Positions 24,974 to 34,831 of a stretch of DNA of 64,000 bases are shown piece by piece. The notes under the pieces were generated by a model. That model worked only from the letters and a program-made list of their open reading frames with translations, was not told the DNA's origin and searched no databases. Source of the DNA: Lachnospiraceae bacterium (GTDB taxonomy: Bacteria; Bacillota; Clostridia; Lachnospirales; Lachnospiraceae). Every line of letters begins with the position of its first letter. Within the stretch, counting starts at the first letter, position 1. A program made the translations under genes and the position numbers. The stretch lies in assembly GCA_017518735.1 (NCBI GenBank), contig JAFWTY010000003.1, positions 1 through 64,000 of the forward strand, in the 5' to 3' direction.

Positions 24974-27900
24974 ATGTACGAGAAAGTCAGTACGGATCTT
25001 AATTTTGTACAAAGAGAAAAAGAAGTAGAAAAATTCTGGAAAGAGAACGATATTTTCCGTAAAAGTATGGAAAATCGCAAAGAGGGTGAAACTTATACCT
25101 TCTACGACGGACCGCCTACCGCAAACGGAAAGCCGCATATCGGTCACGTTTTGACCCGTGTTATCAAGGATATGATTCCGAGATACCGCACCATGAAGGG
25201 TTATATGGTACCGAGAAAAGCCGGATGGGACACCCATGGTCTGCCGGTTGAGATTGAAGTGGAGAAGCTCTTAGGCCTTGACGGCAAAGAGCAGATTGAA
25301 GCATACGGTCTCGAACCCTTCATTAAGCAGTGCAAGGAAAGTGTATGGAAATATAAAGGAATGTGGGAAGATTTCTCCGGAACCGTCGGATTCTGGGCGG
25401 ATATGGATAATCCCTACGTTACGTATCATAATGACTTTATTGAGTCCGAGTGGTGGGCTTTAAAGCAGATCTGGGACAAGGGTCTTTTATATAAGGGATT
25501 CAAAATCGTTCCTTACTGCCCTCGTTGCGGAACCCCGCTTTCCGCTCAGGAAGTGGCTCAGGGATACAAGACCATTAAGGACAGAACCGCTATCGTTCGT
25601 TTCAAGGTGAAAGACGAAGATGCATACTTCCTTGCCTGGACCACGACTCCCTGGACCTTACCTTCCAACATCGGTCTTTGCGTAAACCCGAACGATGAGT
25701 ACGCAAAGGTAAAAGCCGTTGACGGAAAGATCTACTACATGGCAGTGGCTCTGTTAGATAAGGTAATTGGTGAGCTTTTGAACGCCAAGGACAAAGAGGG
25801 CAATGCAAAGTTTGCACCTCTTGCTGACGGCAAGGCTTATGAGATTTTGGAAACCTATAAAGGTACCGACCTTGAATATAAGGAATATGAACCGCTTTAT
25901 GAGTGCGCGGCAGGAGAAACCGAAAAGCAGCACAAGAAAGCGTTCTTCGTATACTGCGACGAATACGTTACCATGACCGACGGTACCGGTATCGTACACA
26001 TTGCTCCCGCTTTCGGTGAAGACGATGCGAGAGTAGGTCGCAAATATGACGCTCCCTTCGTACAGATGGTGGACGGCGCAGGTAAGATGAAGCCCGAGAC
26101 CGGAAAGTTTGCCGGCATGCGCTGCAAACCGACCGAGAAGGAAGTGGAGGCAGGTGCAATTGCCTGCGATCCCGAAGTATTGAAGGATCTGGCTGAGAGA
26201 GGAATCCTCTTCGATGCTCCCAAGGCTGAGCATGATTATCCTCACTGCTGGAGATGCGATACTCCGCTTATCTACTATGCAAGAGAATCCTGGTATATCA
26301 AAATGACCGCCGTTAAGGAGGACATGATTGCCAACAACAATACGATCAACTGGATTCCCGAATCCATCGGTAAGGGACGTTTCGGCGACTGGCTGGAAAA
26401 CCTTCAGGATTGGGCAATTTCCAGAAACCGTTACTGGGGTACTCCGTTAAATATCTGGGAGTGCAGCTGCGGCAAGCAGATTTCCGTAGGCAGCAGAGAA
26501 GAACTGGCAACGTTATCCGGCAATCCGGACAATGCAAAAGTGGAACTTCACCGTCCGTACATCGATGCGGTCGTTATCCCTTGCTCGGACTGCGGCAAGG
26601 AGATGCATCGTGTGCCCGAAGTAATCGACTGCTGGTTTGATTCCGGTGCAATGCCTTTTGCACAGCATCATTATCCGTTTGAGAATAAGGATGTGTTTGA
26701 GAAGCAGTTCCCGGCACAGTTTATTTCCGAGGCCGTGGACCAGACCCGCGGATGGTTCTATTCCCTGCTTGCGGAGTCCACACTGCTCTTTAACAAGGCT
26801 CCTTATGAAAATGTTATCGTTCTCGGACATGTACAGGATGAGAACGGTCAGAAGATGAGTAAGTCCAAAGGAAATGCGGTAGATCCGTTCGAAGCACTTG
26901 AAACGTATGGTGCCGATGCCATCCGCTGGTATTTTTACATCAATTCCGCACCCTGGCTTCCGAACCGTTTCCACGGCAAAGCCGTACAGGAAGGTCAGAG
27001 AAAGTTCATGGGTACGCTTTGGAATACCTATGCATTCTTCGTACTGTATGCAAACATCGACAATTTCGATGCAACCAAATATGCACTGGAATATGACAAA
27101 CTCACGGTTATGGATAAGTGGTTACTGTCCAGACTGAATACCGTTGTTAAGCAGGTCGATGATCATTTGTACAATTATCGTATTCCGGAAGCAGCACGTG
27201 CACTGCAGGATTTCGTGGATGAGATGAGTAACTGGTACGTGCGCCGCGGCCGCGAACGTTTCTGGGCAAAGGGCATGGAACAGGATAAGATCAATGCTTA
27301 CATGACTTTATACACTGCTCTTGTTACGATCAGTAAAACGGCAGCGCCCATGATTCCTTTTATGGCGGAAGAAATCTACAGAAATCTGGTATGCTCCATC
27401 GATAAAAATGCACCCGAGAGTGTTCATTTATGTGACTTCCCGGTATGCAATGACGCATGGATTGATGCCAAGCTTGAGAAAAACATGGATGCAGTCCTTA
27501 AGACCGTTGTTCTGGGTCGTGCCTGCAGAAATACCGCAAATATCAAGAACCGTCAGCCGATTGCGAAGATGTTCGTAAAGGCAGACTTTGTGCTCGATGA
27601 GTTCTTCACCGAAATCATCGAAGATGAGTTGAATGTAAAGGCTGTTGAATTCACCGAAGATGTCAGAGAATTTACCAGCTATACCTTCAAGCCGCAGCTT
27701 AAGACCGTCGGACCGAAGTACGGCAAGTCCTTAGGCGGCATTCAGAAGTATTTATCCGAGGTGGACGGAAACGAAGCAATGGATACGTTAAAGAGCAAGG
27801 GAAGCCTTGACTTTGATGTAAACGGCGCAGCCATTTCCTTAACCGAGGACGATCTTTTAATTGACATGGTGAAGAAGGAAGGTTTCGAATCCATGGCTGA

Positions 27901-28201
27901 CGGACCGGTAACCGTAGTTATCGATACCCGTCTTACCGAGGAACTGATCGAGGAAGGTTTTGTTTACGAGGTCATCAGCAAGATTCAGACCATGCGTAAA
28001 GATTCCGGATTTGAAGTTATGGACCACATTACGGTTTATGTTGCCGACAATGAGAAGATTTCTTCCATCATCAAGGCAAACGAAACCGCAATTTCGGAGA
28101 AAGTCCTTGCGGACGAGATCCGATATAATGAGGCATGCGACAACGCAAAGAAGTGGAACATCAATGGGGAAGATGTCCAGATCGGAGTCGTAAGAAAGTA
28201 G
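24974..28201 (+). CDS. ileS: Isoleucyl-tRNA synthetase, eukaryote-like (type 2)
   Basis: 1075 residues from the ATG at 24974, which has AAGGAG 7 nt upstream; an in-frame ATG at 24941 lacks one. The HIGH motif is PHIGHVL, and KMSKSKG lies near residue 630. FYDGPPTANGKPHIGH, WDTHGLPVEIEVEKLLG and YCPRCGTPLSAQEVAQGY are typical of the second IleS class, which in known bacteria is often insensitive to mupirocin. It charges tRNA-Ile and has the editing domain (TTTPWTLPSNIGL). Confidence 0.95.
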   Translation: MYEKVSTDLNFVQREKEVEKFWKENDIFRKSMENRKEGETYTFYDGPPTANGKPHIGHVLTRVIKDMIPRYRTMKGYMVPRKAGWDTHGLPVEIEVEKLLGLDGKEQIEAYGLEPFIKQCKESVWKYKGMWEDFSGTVGFWADMDNPYVTYHNDFIESEWWALKQIWDKGLLYKGFKIVPYCPRCGTPLSAQEVAQGYKTIKDRTAIVRFKVKDEDAYFLAWTTTPWTLPSNIGLCVNPNDEYAKVKAVDGKIYYMAVALLDKVIGELLNAKDKEGNAKFAPLADGKAYEILETYKGTDLEYKEYEPLYECAAGETEKQHKKAFFVYCDEYVTMTDGTGIVHIAPAFGEDDARVGRKYDAPFVQMVDGAGKMKPETGKFAGMRCKPTEKEVEAGAIACDPEVLKDLAERGILFDAPKAEHDYPHCWRCDTPLIYYARESWYIKMTAVKEDMIANNNTINWIPESIGKGRFGDWLENLQDWAISRNRYWGTPLNIWECSCGKQISVGSREELATLSGNPDNAKVELHRPYIDAVVIPCSDCGKEMHRVPEVIDCWFDSGAMPFAQHHYPFENKDVFEKQFPAQFISEAVDQTRGWFYSLLAESTLLFNKAPYENVIVLGHVQDENGQKMSKSKGNAVDPFEALETYGADAIRWYFYINSAPWLPNRFHGKAVQEGQRKFMGTLWNTYAFFVLYANIDNFDATKYALEYDKLTVMDKWLLSRLNTVVKQVDDHLYNYRIPEAARALQDFVDEMSNWYVRRGRERFWAKGMEQDKINAYMTLYTALVTISKTAAPMIPFMAEEIYRNLVCSIDKNAPESVHLCDFPVCNDAWIDAKLEKNMDAVLKTVVLGRACRNTANIKNRQPIAKMFVKADFVLDEFFTEIIEDELNVKAVEFTEDVREFTSYTFKPQLKTVGPKYGKSLGGIQKYLSEVDGNEAMDTLKSKGSLDFDVNGAAISLTEDDLLIDMVKKEGFESMADGPVTVVIDTRLTEELIEEGFVYEVISKIQTMRKDSGFEVMDHITVYVADNEKISSIIKANETAISEKVLADEIRYNEACDNAKKWNINGEDVQIGVVRK

Positions 28202-28284
28202 CACGCCCACGGCTTTGTGCGTAATAATCGGCGTATGAAGCGGAAAGGAACCACCCGCAACCGGGTAGGTATGGAGGATTTAAA

Positions 28285-30972
28285 ATGGCAACAGCAAAGA
28301 AAAGCGCAACCAAGACAACAGCAAAGGCAGCAGAGAAGAAGCCCGTAGCAAAGGCAGCAGCAAAGCCCGAGGCAAAGAAGGCAGCTCCGAAGGCAGCAGC
28401 AAAGCCCGCAGCCAAGAAAGCGGCTCCGAAAGCAGCAACAACAAAGAAAGCGGCTCCGAAAGCAGCAGCAACAAAGAAAGCGGCTCCGAAGGCAGCAACC
28501 AGGAAGGTGAAAAGCTCCGCGCCCAAGCTTGATTTTGATAAAGAACTCTTTAAAAGAAGCGTGCTTTACAATGTAAGAACCCTTTATCGCAAGACCATGG
28601 AAGAAGCAACCGACCAGCAGATTTTCCAGGCTGTAGGCTATGCAATCAAGGATCAGATTATCGATCACTGGCTGAAAACCCAGGAAGCATACGAGAAGCA
28701 GGATCCGAAGACCGTTTATTATCTGTCCATGGAATTTTTGATGGGTCGTGCGCTTGGTAACAGTTTAATCAACTTAACCGCATATCAGGATGTCAAGGAT
28801 GCCCTTCAGGAACTCGGTGTGGACATCAACACCATCGAGGATCAGGAACCCGATGCCGCACTCGGTAACGGCGGTCTGGGAAGACTTGCGGCATGTTTCC
28901 TGGATTCCCTCGCAACTTTAGGCTATTCCGCATACGGCTGCGGTATTCGTTATCGCTATGGTATGTTCAAGCAGGAAATCCGCGACGGTTATCAGGTAGA
29001 GGTTCCCGATAACTGGCTTGCAGACGGAAATCCGTTCGAACTTCGCCGTCCGGAATATACGAAGGAAGTACGTTTTGGCGGATATGTAAGCTGCCGCACC
29101 GATGAATACGGCAGAAACAATTATTATCAGGAAGGCTATCAGGCAGTTAAGGCCGTTCCCTATGACCTTCCCGTCGTCGGCTACGGAAACGGTATCGTAA
29201 ATACTCTTCGTATCTGGGATGCGCAGCCCGTGGACTGTTTCCGTCTGGATTCTTTTGACAAGGGTGATTATCAGAAGGCGGTTGAGCAGGAAAATCTTGC
29301 AAGAAACATCGTGGAAGTGCTTTATCCCAACGACAATCATATTGCGGGTAAGGAACTGCGTTTAAAACAGCAGTATTTCTTCGTTTCCGCATCCGTTCAG
29401 GAAGCGGTTGCAAAGTATATGAGAAATCATGACGATATCAAGAAGTTTTACGAGAAAGTAACCTTCCAGTTAAATGATACCCATCCGACCGTTGCTGTTG
29501 CGGAACTGATGAGAATCCTCATGGATGAGTATTATCTTACCTGGGATGAGGCATGGGAAGTAACCACCAAGACCTGTGCATATACCAATCATACCATTAT
29601 GTCCGAAGCACTGGAAAAATGGCCGATCGACCTGTTCCAGAGACTTCTTCCCAGAATTTATCAGATCGTGGAAGAGATCAACAGAAGATTCGAGGCACAG
29701 ATCAGGGATCGTTATCCCGGTAATGAAGAAAAGATCAAGAAGATGGCCATCCTTTATGACGGAAAGGTTAAGATGGCGCATCTTGCCATTGCGGCAGGTT
29801 ATTCCGTGAACGGTGTGGCAAGACTGCATACAGAGATTTTAAAGAAACAGGAACTTCGTGATTTCTACGAAATGTTCCCTGAGAAATTCAACAATAAGAC
29901 CAACGGTATTACCCAGAGACGATTCCTGCTTCACGGAAATCCGCTTCTTGCGGACTGGGTAACCAAGAAGGTGGGAGACGGCTGGATTACGGATCTTCCC
30001 AAGATTGCCGCTCTGAAGCCCTATGCAAAGGATAAAAAAGCACAGGAAGAGTTTATGAAGATTAAATATCAGAATAAGCTCCGCCTTGCCGCTTACATCA
30101 AGGAGCATAACGGAATCGATGTGGATCCGAATTCCATTTTCGATGTACAGGTTAAGAGACTTCATGAGTACAAGAGACAGCTTCTGAACATTCTTCATGT
30201 AATGTATCTGTACAATCAGTTAAAAGAGCATCCTACGATGGATTTCACACCGAGAACCTTCATTTTCGGCGCAAAGGCGGCAGCCGGATACCGCAATGCA
30301 AAACTTACCATCAAGTTAATCAACTCCGTTGCGGACGTGATCAACAACGACAAGTTCATCAACGGAAAGATCAAGGTTGTTTTCATTGAGAACTATTGCG
30401 TATCCAATGCGGAAATCATTTTTGCCGCATCCGATGTATCCGAGCAGATTTCCACCGCAAGTAAGGAAGCTTCCGGTACCGGTAACATGAAGTTCATGTT
30501 AAACGGTGCGTTAACCTTAGGTACCATGGACGGTGCAAACGTAGAGATCGTCGAAGAAGTCGGCAAGAAGAATGCCTTCATCTTCGGTCTTTCCTCCGAT
30601 GAAGTCATCAATTACGAGAATAACGGCGGATACGATCCCAAGGAAATTTACAGAAACGATCCGGATGTACACATGGTACTCAATCAGTTAATCAACGGAA
30701 CCTACTCTCCGGATGATCCGGAAAGATTCCGTCACCTGTACAATTCCCTGCTGAACACGGAGAGTACTTCCAAGGCAGATACCTACTTCATCTTAAAGGA
30801 TTTCAAGTCCTATGCGGCAGCACAGAAGGAAGTGGAGAAGGCGTACAACAATCGTTCCAAGTGGGCTGAGAGCGCCATCCTTAATGTAGCCTGCAGCGGT
30901 AAGTTTACTTCTGACAGAACCATTCAGGAGTATGTGGATGACATTTGGCATCTCGATAAGGTTGTATTATAA
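28285..30972 (+). CDS. glgP: Glycogen/starch phosphorylase with histone-H1-like N-terminal tail
   Basis: 895 residues; GGAGG lies 7 nt before the ATG. From about residue 80 it is a normal family 35 phosphorylase (VYYLSMEFLMGRALGNSLIN, DAALGNGGLGRLAACFLDS, EASGTGNMKFMLNGALTLG with the PLP lysine). It releases glucose 1-phosphate from glycogen. Residues 1-80 are almost only Lys, Ala and Pro (KKAAPKAAATKKAAPKAA) like the tails of bacterial histone-H1-like proteins. This part is coded by near-identical 30-bp units (28414, 28444, 28474). The family normally starts near LDFDKELFKRSV, so the tail is an added segment. DNA, RNA or acidic-protein binding is possible. Confidence 0.93.
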   Translation: MATAKKSATKTTAKAAEKKPVAKAAAKPEAKKAAPKAAAKPAAKKAAPKAATTKKAAPKAAATKKAAPKAATRKVKSSAPKLDFDKELFKRSVLYNVRTLYRKTMEEATDQQIFQAVGYAIKDQIIDHWLKTQEAYEKQDPKTVYYLSMEFLMGRALGNSLINLTAYQDVKDALQELGVDINTIEDQEPDAALGNGGLGRLAACFLDSLATLGYSAYGCGIRYRYGMFKQEIRDGYQVEVPDNWLADGNPFELRRPEYTKEVRFGGYVSCRTDEYGRNNYYQEGYQAVKAVPYDLPVVGYGNGIVNTLRIWDAQPVDCFRLDSFDKGDYQKAVEQENLARNIVEVLYPNDNHIAGKELRLKQQYFFVSASVQEAVAKYMRNHDDIKKFYEKVTFQLNDTHPTVAVAELMRILMDEYYLTWDEAWEVTTKTCAYTNHTIMSEALEKWPIDLFQRLLPRIYQIVEEINRRFEAQIRDRYPGNEEKIKKMAILYDGKVKMAHLAIAAGYSVNGVARLHTEILKKQELRDFYEMFPEKFNNKTNGITQRRFLLHGNPLLADWVTKKVGDGWITDLPKIAALKPYAKDKKAQEEFMKIKYQNKLRLAAYIKEHNGIDVDPNSIFDVQVKRLHEYKRQLLNILHVMYLYNQLKEHPTMDFTPRTFIFGAKAAAGYRNAKLTIKLINSVADVINNDKFINGKIKVVFIENYCVSNAEIIFAASDVSEQISTASKEASGTGNMKFMLNGALTLGTMDGANVEIVEEVGKKNAFIFGLSSDEVINYENNGGYDPKEIYRNDPDVHMVLNQLINGTYSPDDPERFRHLYNSLLNTESTSKADTYFILKDFKSYAAAQKEVEKAYNNRSKWAESAILNVACSGKFTSDRTIQEYVDDIWHLDKVVL
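28375..28500 (+). repeat. 30-bp tandem repeats coding the Lys/Ala/Pro tail
   Basis: AAGAAAGCGGCTCCGAAAGC or close variants begin at 28414, 28444 and 28474, with a diverged copy near 28375. The period codes ten residues (KKAAPKAAAT-like). Confidence 0.8.
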
Positions 30973-30984
30973 TTAAGGCTCGCA

Positions 30985-31059
30985 CGACGTCATCACGACA
31001 TTTGCTCAGGGACTCGGATGCAGTGGCAACTCGCCCTTCGCAAAGTCTACATGACGTCG
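30985..31059. repeat. Inverted repeat in the aconitase leader
   Basis: CGACGTCAT at 30985-30993 and ATGACGTCG at 31051-31059, separated by 57 bp. It lies between glgP and the aconitase start; a regulatory function is possible but nothing supports one. Confidence 0.35.
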
Positions 31060-31092
31060 GCTCGATTTACTTATAAGAATTGGAGATATACA

Positions 31093-33369
31093 ATGATCGA
31101 ACTTAAGAATGGTGGTGCGTTTCTTGTAAATGGCACCGAATGGGTTGAGGATGAGGCTGCGGTCGCGGCCAAAACCGGAAAGAATGTGACGAAGGAAGAG
31201 GCGAAGAAGGGTACCATCGCGTATGGTATTTTGAAGGCGCACAATACTTCCGACAACATGGACAAGCTGAAAATCCGTTTTGACAAGCTGACCTCCCATG
31301 ATATTACATTTGTAGGTATTATCCAGACGGCTCGTGCTTCGGGGCTGGAGAAGTTCCCGATGCCGTATGTTTTAACGAACTGCCACAACTCGCTTTGCGC
31401 AGTCGGCGGTACGATTAACGAAGATGACCACATGTTTGGTCTGACCTGTGCGAAAAAGTACGGCGGAGTTTATGTACCCCCTCATCAGGCGGTTATTCAC
31501 CAGTTTGCACGTGAAATGCTTGCAGGCGGCGGAAAGATGATCTTGGGATCCGACTCCCATACCCGTTACGGCGCGCTCGGTACCATGGCAATGGGCGAAG
31601 GCGGACCGGAGCTTGTAAAGCAGCTTCTTAACCAGACCTACGATATCAACATGCCCGGTGTGGTTGCCGTATATTTAACCGGCGCACCCGTAAAAGGTGT
31701 CGGCCCTCAGGACGTGGCACTTGCGATTATCGGTGCTGTTTTCGGAAACGGTTATGTTAAGAATAAAGTCATGGAATTTGTGGGACCCGGCGTGGCATCC
31801 CTGTCTCCGGACTTCCGTATCGGTGTCGATGTCATGACGACCGAGACAACCTGTCTTTCCTCCATTTGGAGAACCGATGCACAGGTGGAAGAGTTCTACG
31901 AAATCCATGGCAGAAAAGAAGATTACAAAGAGTTAAATCCTGCGGATGTGGCATATTATGACGGTGTAATCGCCGTCGATTTATCGACAGTGAAGCCGAT
32001 GATTGCAATGCCGTTCCATCCGAGCAACACCTACACCATCGAGGAGTTAAACGCAAACCTTTACGACATCTTAAAGGATGTGGAGAAGAAGGCAGAGGTA
32101 TCCTTAGACGGTGCAGTGGAATACACCTTGCAGAACAAGGTTAATGACGGCAAACTCTTAGTGGATCAGGGTATCATCGCAGGCTGCGCCGGCGGCGGTT
32201 TTGAAAATATCTGCGCGGCAGCAGACATCTTAAAGGGCAAATACATCGGCTCCGACGGATTCACTTTAAGTATTTATCCTGCATCCATGCCGATTTATAT
32301 GGAACTGATCAAAAACGGCTGCGCCGCAACCTTAATGGAGACCGGTGCGGTATTAAAGACCGCCTTCTGCGGACCCTGCTTCGGAGCAGGCGATACACCC
32401 GCAAACAATGCGTTCTCCATCCGTCATTCCACGAGAAACTTCCCGAACCGTGAAGGCAGCAAGCTGCAGAACGGCCAGATTTCTTCCGTGGCACTTATGG
32501 ATGCAAGATCGATTGCGGCTACCGCGGCCAATAAGGGCGTGCTTACCGCAGCAACCGAGTTTGACGGCGATTTTACGAAGTATAAATACTTCTTTGATGC
32601 AAATATTTACGCTAACCGCGTATTCGATTCCCACGGTGTGGCAGACCCGAATCAGGAGATTCAGTTCGGTCCGAACATCAAGGACTGGCCGAAGATGTCT
32701 CCTTTGCCTGAGAATCTGCTCCTTAAGGTTGTTTCCGAGATTCACGATCCGGTTACCACAACGGATGAGCTGATTCCTTCTGGAGAGACTTCTTCCTACC
32801 GTTCCAATCCTTTGGGACTTGCGGAATTTGCACTTTCCAGAAAAGATCCGGAGTATGTCGGACGTGCCAAAGCCGTTCAGGTTGCACAGAAAGCATTGGA
32901 AGCAGGCGAGTGCGCAGGCAAGGCCGTTCCCGAAGTCGGTGAGGTCATGGGTGTTGTAAAGAAGACCTTCCCCGATGTCGAGCATGATAACTTAGGTGTA
33001 GGTTCCACGATTTTTGCCGTAAAACCCGGAGACGGCTCCGCAAGAGAGCAGGCAGCAAGCTGCCAGAAGGTACTCGGTGGCTGGGCAAACATCGCCAATG
33101 AATATGCGACCAAGAGATACCGCTCCAACTTAATTAACTGGGGTATGCTTCCGTTCTTGATCGAGGCAGGAGAGCTTCCGTTTAAGAATTTGGATTACAT
33201 TTTCTTACCGGGCATCAAGCAGGCAGTGATTGACAAGAAGGAAGTCATTGACGCATATGTTGTAAAGGACGGTGCATTAAACAAGTTCGAAATGAAGCTT
33301 GGCGAGCTGACCGATGAGGAAAGACAGATTATCTTAAAGGGATGCCTGATCAATTACAACAGAGTGTAA
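31093..33369 (+). CDS. Aconitase-family hydratase
   Basis: 758 residues from the ATG at 31093 (GGAG 8 nt upstream; a longer in-frame start has no ribosome binding site). The aconitase fold is shown by [21 protein letters not shown], the Fe-S cysteines in GCAGGGFEN and [13 protein letters not shown], and [14 protein letters not shown] binding the substrate carboxylates. The overall pattern is closer to the YbhJ-like hydratases of Clostridia than to AcnA. It probably interconverts citrate and isocitrate or a related acid. A terminator follows. Confidence 0.85.
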   Translation: MIELKNGGAFLVNGTEWVEDEAAVAAKTGKNVTKEEAKKGTIAYGILKAHNTSDNMDKLKIRFDKLTSHDITFVGIIQTARASGLEKFPMPYVLTNCHNSLCAVGGTINEDDHMFGLTCAKKYGGVYVPPHQAVIHQFAREMLAGGGKMILGSDSHTRYGALGTMAMGEGGPELVKQLLNQTYDINMPGVVAVYLTGAPVKGVGPQDVALAIIGAVFGNGYVKNKVMEFVGPGVASLSPDFRIGVDVMTTETTCLSSIWRTDAQVEEFYEIHGRKEDYKELNPADVAYYDGVIAVDLSTVKPMIAMPFHPSNTYTIEELNANLYDILKDVEKKAEVSLDGAVEYTLQNKVNDGKLLVDQGIIAGCAGGGFENICAAADILKGKYIGSDGFTLSIYPASMPIYMELIKNGCAATLMETGAVLKTAFCGPCFGAGDTPANNAFSIRHSTRNFPNREGSKLQNGQISSVALMDARSIAATAANKGVLTAATEFDGDFTKYKYFFDANIYANRVFDSHGVADPNQEIQFGPNIKDWPKMSPLPENLLLKVVSEIHDPVTTTDELIPSGETSSYRSNPLGLAEFALSRKDPEYVGRAKAVQVAQKALEAGECAGKAVPEVGEVMGVVKKTFPDVEHDNLGVGSTIFAVKPGDGSAREQAASCQKVLGGWANIANEYATKRYRSNLINWGMLPFLIEAGELPFKNLDYIFLPGIKQAVIDKKEVIDAYVVKDGALNKFEMKLGELTDEERQIILKGCLINYNRV

Positions 33370-33388
33370 TAGAAACAAGATACGAACC

Positions 33389-33420
33389 CGGGTGGTGCTT
33401 TACCGCCCGGTTTTTTTGTT
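33389..33420 (+). terminator. Intrinsic terminator after the aconitase
   Basis: CCGGGTGGT, loop GCTTT, ACCGCCCGG (one G-T pair), then a run of seven T. Confidence 0.9.
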
Positions 33421-33716
33421 GGTGTATCTTTATAAGTATTCATATTGATAATCTCTATGATTTCATAAGTATAAAAAAAGAAGCGAGTAGCCCGCTTGAG
33501 TCATAAGACTGTACGGTAAAAAACCCGCTTCTTTCCAAGAATACTATCAAACTCTAAAAGAGATGTCAATAGCACATTCTTTTGAACTTTCTTGAAAATT
33601 AAAACTATTTGACACGAGTAGCCCGCTTTTTTATTTGGTTATTGAATTGCATGTCTTTCAATGCTATGATTCTTAAACAAGACTGTCTGATCAGATACAA
33701 CAGAGGATAAGGCTAT
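33421..33716. other. Intergenic region with short repeats, no gene seen
   Basis: About 296 bp. AAAGAAGCG (33477-33485) pairs with CGCTTCTTT (33526-33534) around a 40-bp loop. The 14-bp CGAGTAGCCCGCTT occurs directly at 33484-33497 and 33615-33628, the second copy followed by a T run. This may be a remnant of a small RNA or of duplicated terminators. Confidence 0.45.
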
Positions 33717-34337
33717 ATGGAAAAAGAGTATATGTTAAGCGGGCGGCTGTATGATCCCAATGATGGGGAACTGGTTGCACTGCGCATAAAGGCACACCGG
33801 TTGTCGAATGAATACAATATGACACCCGAGACGGAAGAGGAGAAGCGGGCGGCAATTTTAAAAGAACTTTTCCCGAAGATGGGGAAATGTGTGAATCTGC
33901 AGGGACCGATTCAGGTGGATTACGGCTGTTTTACCGAAATCGGGGACTATTCGTATGCGAATTTCAATCTGACTATTCTGGATACCTGTCCGGTGAAAAT
34001 CGGCAACAATGTTTTCATCGGTCCGAATGTTTCCATTCTGACGCCGCTTCATCCGCTCAGATGGCAGGATCGGAACTGCTTCTACCGAAAGGACGGCGTA
34101 CTGACCGATCATGAATACGGTAAGCCGATTACGATTGAAGATAACTGCTGGCTTGGCGGAAACGTGACCATCTGCGGAGGTGTTACCATCGGGGCAGGTT
34201 CCGTGATCGGCGCCGGCAGCGTTGTTGTAAAAAACATCCCGCCGAACAGCCTTGCCGTCGGCAACCCCTGCCGCGTAATCCGCGAGATTACGGAGGCGGA
34301 TACTTTTAACGAATACGAGGGAGAATATGATGTTTGA
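33717..34337 (+). CDS. maa: Maltose/galactoside O-acetyltransferase family
   Basis: 206 residues. The N-terminal LYDPNDGELVALRIKAHRL and the left-handed beta-helix hexapeptides (IGDYSYANFN, IGNNVFIGPNVSI, IGAGSVIGAGSVV) are typical, with the catalytic His in LTPLHPLRW. It transfers acetyl from acetyl-CoA to a sugar hydroxyl, perhaps to detoxify non-metabolised sugars. Its last 11 bases overlap the next small gene. Confidence 0.88.
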   Translation: MEKEYMLSGRLYDPNDGELVALRIKAHRLSNEYNMTPETEEEKRAAILKELFPKMGKCVNLQGPIQVDYGCFTEIGDYSYANFNLTILDTCPVKIGNNVFIGPNVSILTPLHPLRWQDRNCFYRKDGVLTDHEYGKPITIEDNCWLGGNVTICGGVTIGAGSVIGAGSVVVKNIPPNSLAVGNPCRVIREITEADTFNEYEGEYDV

Positions 34338-34503
34338 AGCAGTATATTACAAGGTTACACAGATTGACGGAGACTACGCACATTTAGCGCAAATTGATGA
34401 TCCGGGCGCCGAAGACAAGCTTGTGGCTCGTGCGCTTCTGCCGGAATCCATTTCGGAAGGCACCGTGGTGAAGTACGAGATGCTGCAGTATACGCTGGAG
34501 TAA
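34327..34503 (+). CDS. Small DUF3006-like protein
   Basis: 58 codons (57 if the second Met is used), overlapping the end of the acetyltransferase gene; GAGGGAG precedes it. The pattern VYYKVTQIDGDYAHLAQID, then LLPESISEGTVVKYEM, fits the small beta-barrel proteins annotated as DUF3006-like. The function of that family is not known. Coding is supported by the overlap and the good ribosome binding site. Confidence 0.6.
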   Translation: MMFEAVYYKVTQIDGDYAHLAQIDDPGAEDKLVARALLPESISEGTVVKYEMLQYTLE

Positions 34504-34506
34504 AGA

Positions 34507-34635
34507 ATGGCGGTTCCGTAAAAGGACGGCGCCGTTCATTTTTGGGAGACGGATATTCAGAACTGGAGAGATAAAAAGGCCAGCGAAGAAGCCAATGCAA
34601 GGTATAATGAAGTGCTGAATAGGGGATTGGAGTAA
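34507..34635 (+). pseudogene. Small ORF interrupted by a TAA after four codons
   Basis: ATG GCG GTT CCG TAA AAG begins the frame. After the stop it stays open for 37 codons (KDGAVHFWETDIQNWRDKKA and on, ending NEVLNRGLE). Composition is protein-like, with Trp and charged helices, and it ends just before a terminator. A single substitution (TAA from AAA or GAA) may have broken a 42-residue gene. No family recognised. Confidence 0.4.
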
Positions 34636-34642
34636 GTAAAGA

Positions 34643-34670
34643 AAAAACCACGGGAAACCGTGGTTTTTTA
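34643..34670 (+). terminator. Intrinsic terminator
   Basis: AAAAAACCACGG, loop GAAA, CCGTGGTTTTTT: perfect stem followed by its own T run. The HicAB terminator at 35648 uses nearly the same stem. Confidence 0.85.
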
Positions 34671-34738
34671 AACTTTTTGTGAACAATGAACCTAAACAAA
34701 TGACAAATTTCGCATAAGCGTCTATACTAGAAACATAA

Positions 34739-34831
34739 TATTTCGGCAAAATCATGGAAACGTGATGACGCAAAACTATCAGGGCCTGTAAAATGGCAAC
34801 CAGTTGCAGTTATTGAAGCATTGTCGAAATT
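34739..34831 (+). promoter_or_regulatory. Cyclic di-GMP-I (GEMM) riboswitch
   Basis: TTTCGGCA (34741-34748) pairs with TGTCGAAA (34822-34829) as P1. GGCAAA is followed by the stem ATCATG-GAAA-CGTGAT with a GNRA loop, then the highly conserved GACGCAAAACTATCAGGGCC and ATGGCAACCAG. These are the consensus blocks of the GEMM-I aptamer in the right order. A run of seven T follows at 34841. No gene starts directly behind it; the next is hicA, which has its own promoter. The expression platform is not clear to me. Confidence 0.88.

Noticed and set aside
28036..28668. Antisense frames with Leu/Cys or Ala/Phe-rich products at the start of glgP
   Set aside because: They arise from the Lys/Ala codon repeats read backward; no start signals.
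33389..33420. GGGTGGTGC...ACCGCCC considered as a T-box motif
   Set aside because: It follows the aconitase stop as a simple hairpin with a T run, without a leader or a synthetase or amino acid gene behind.
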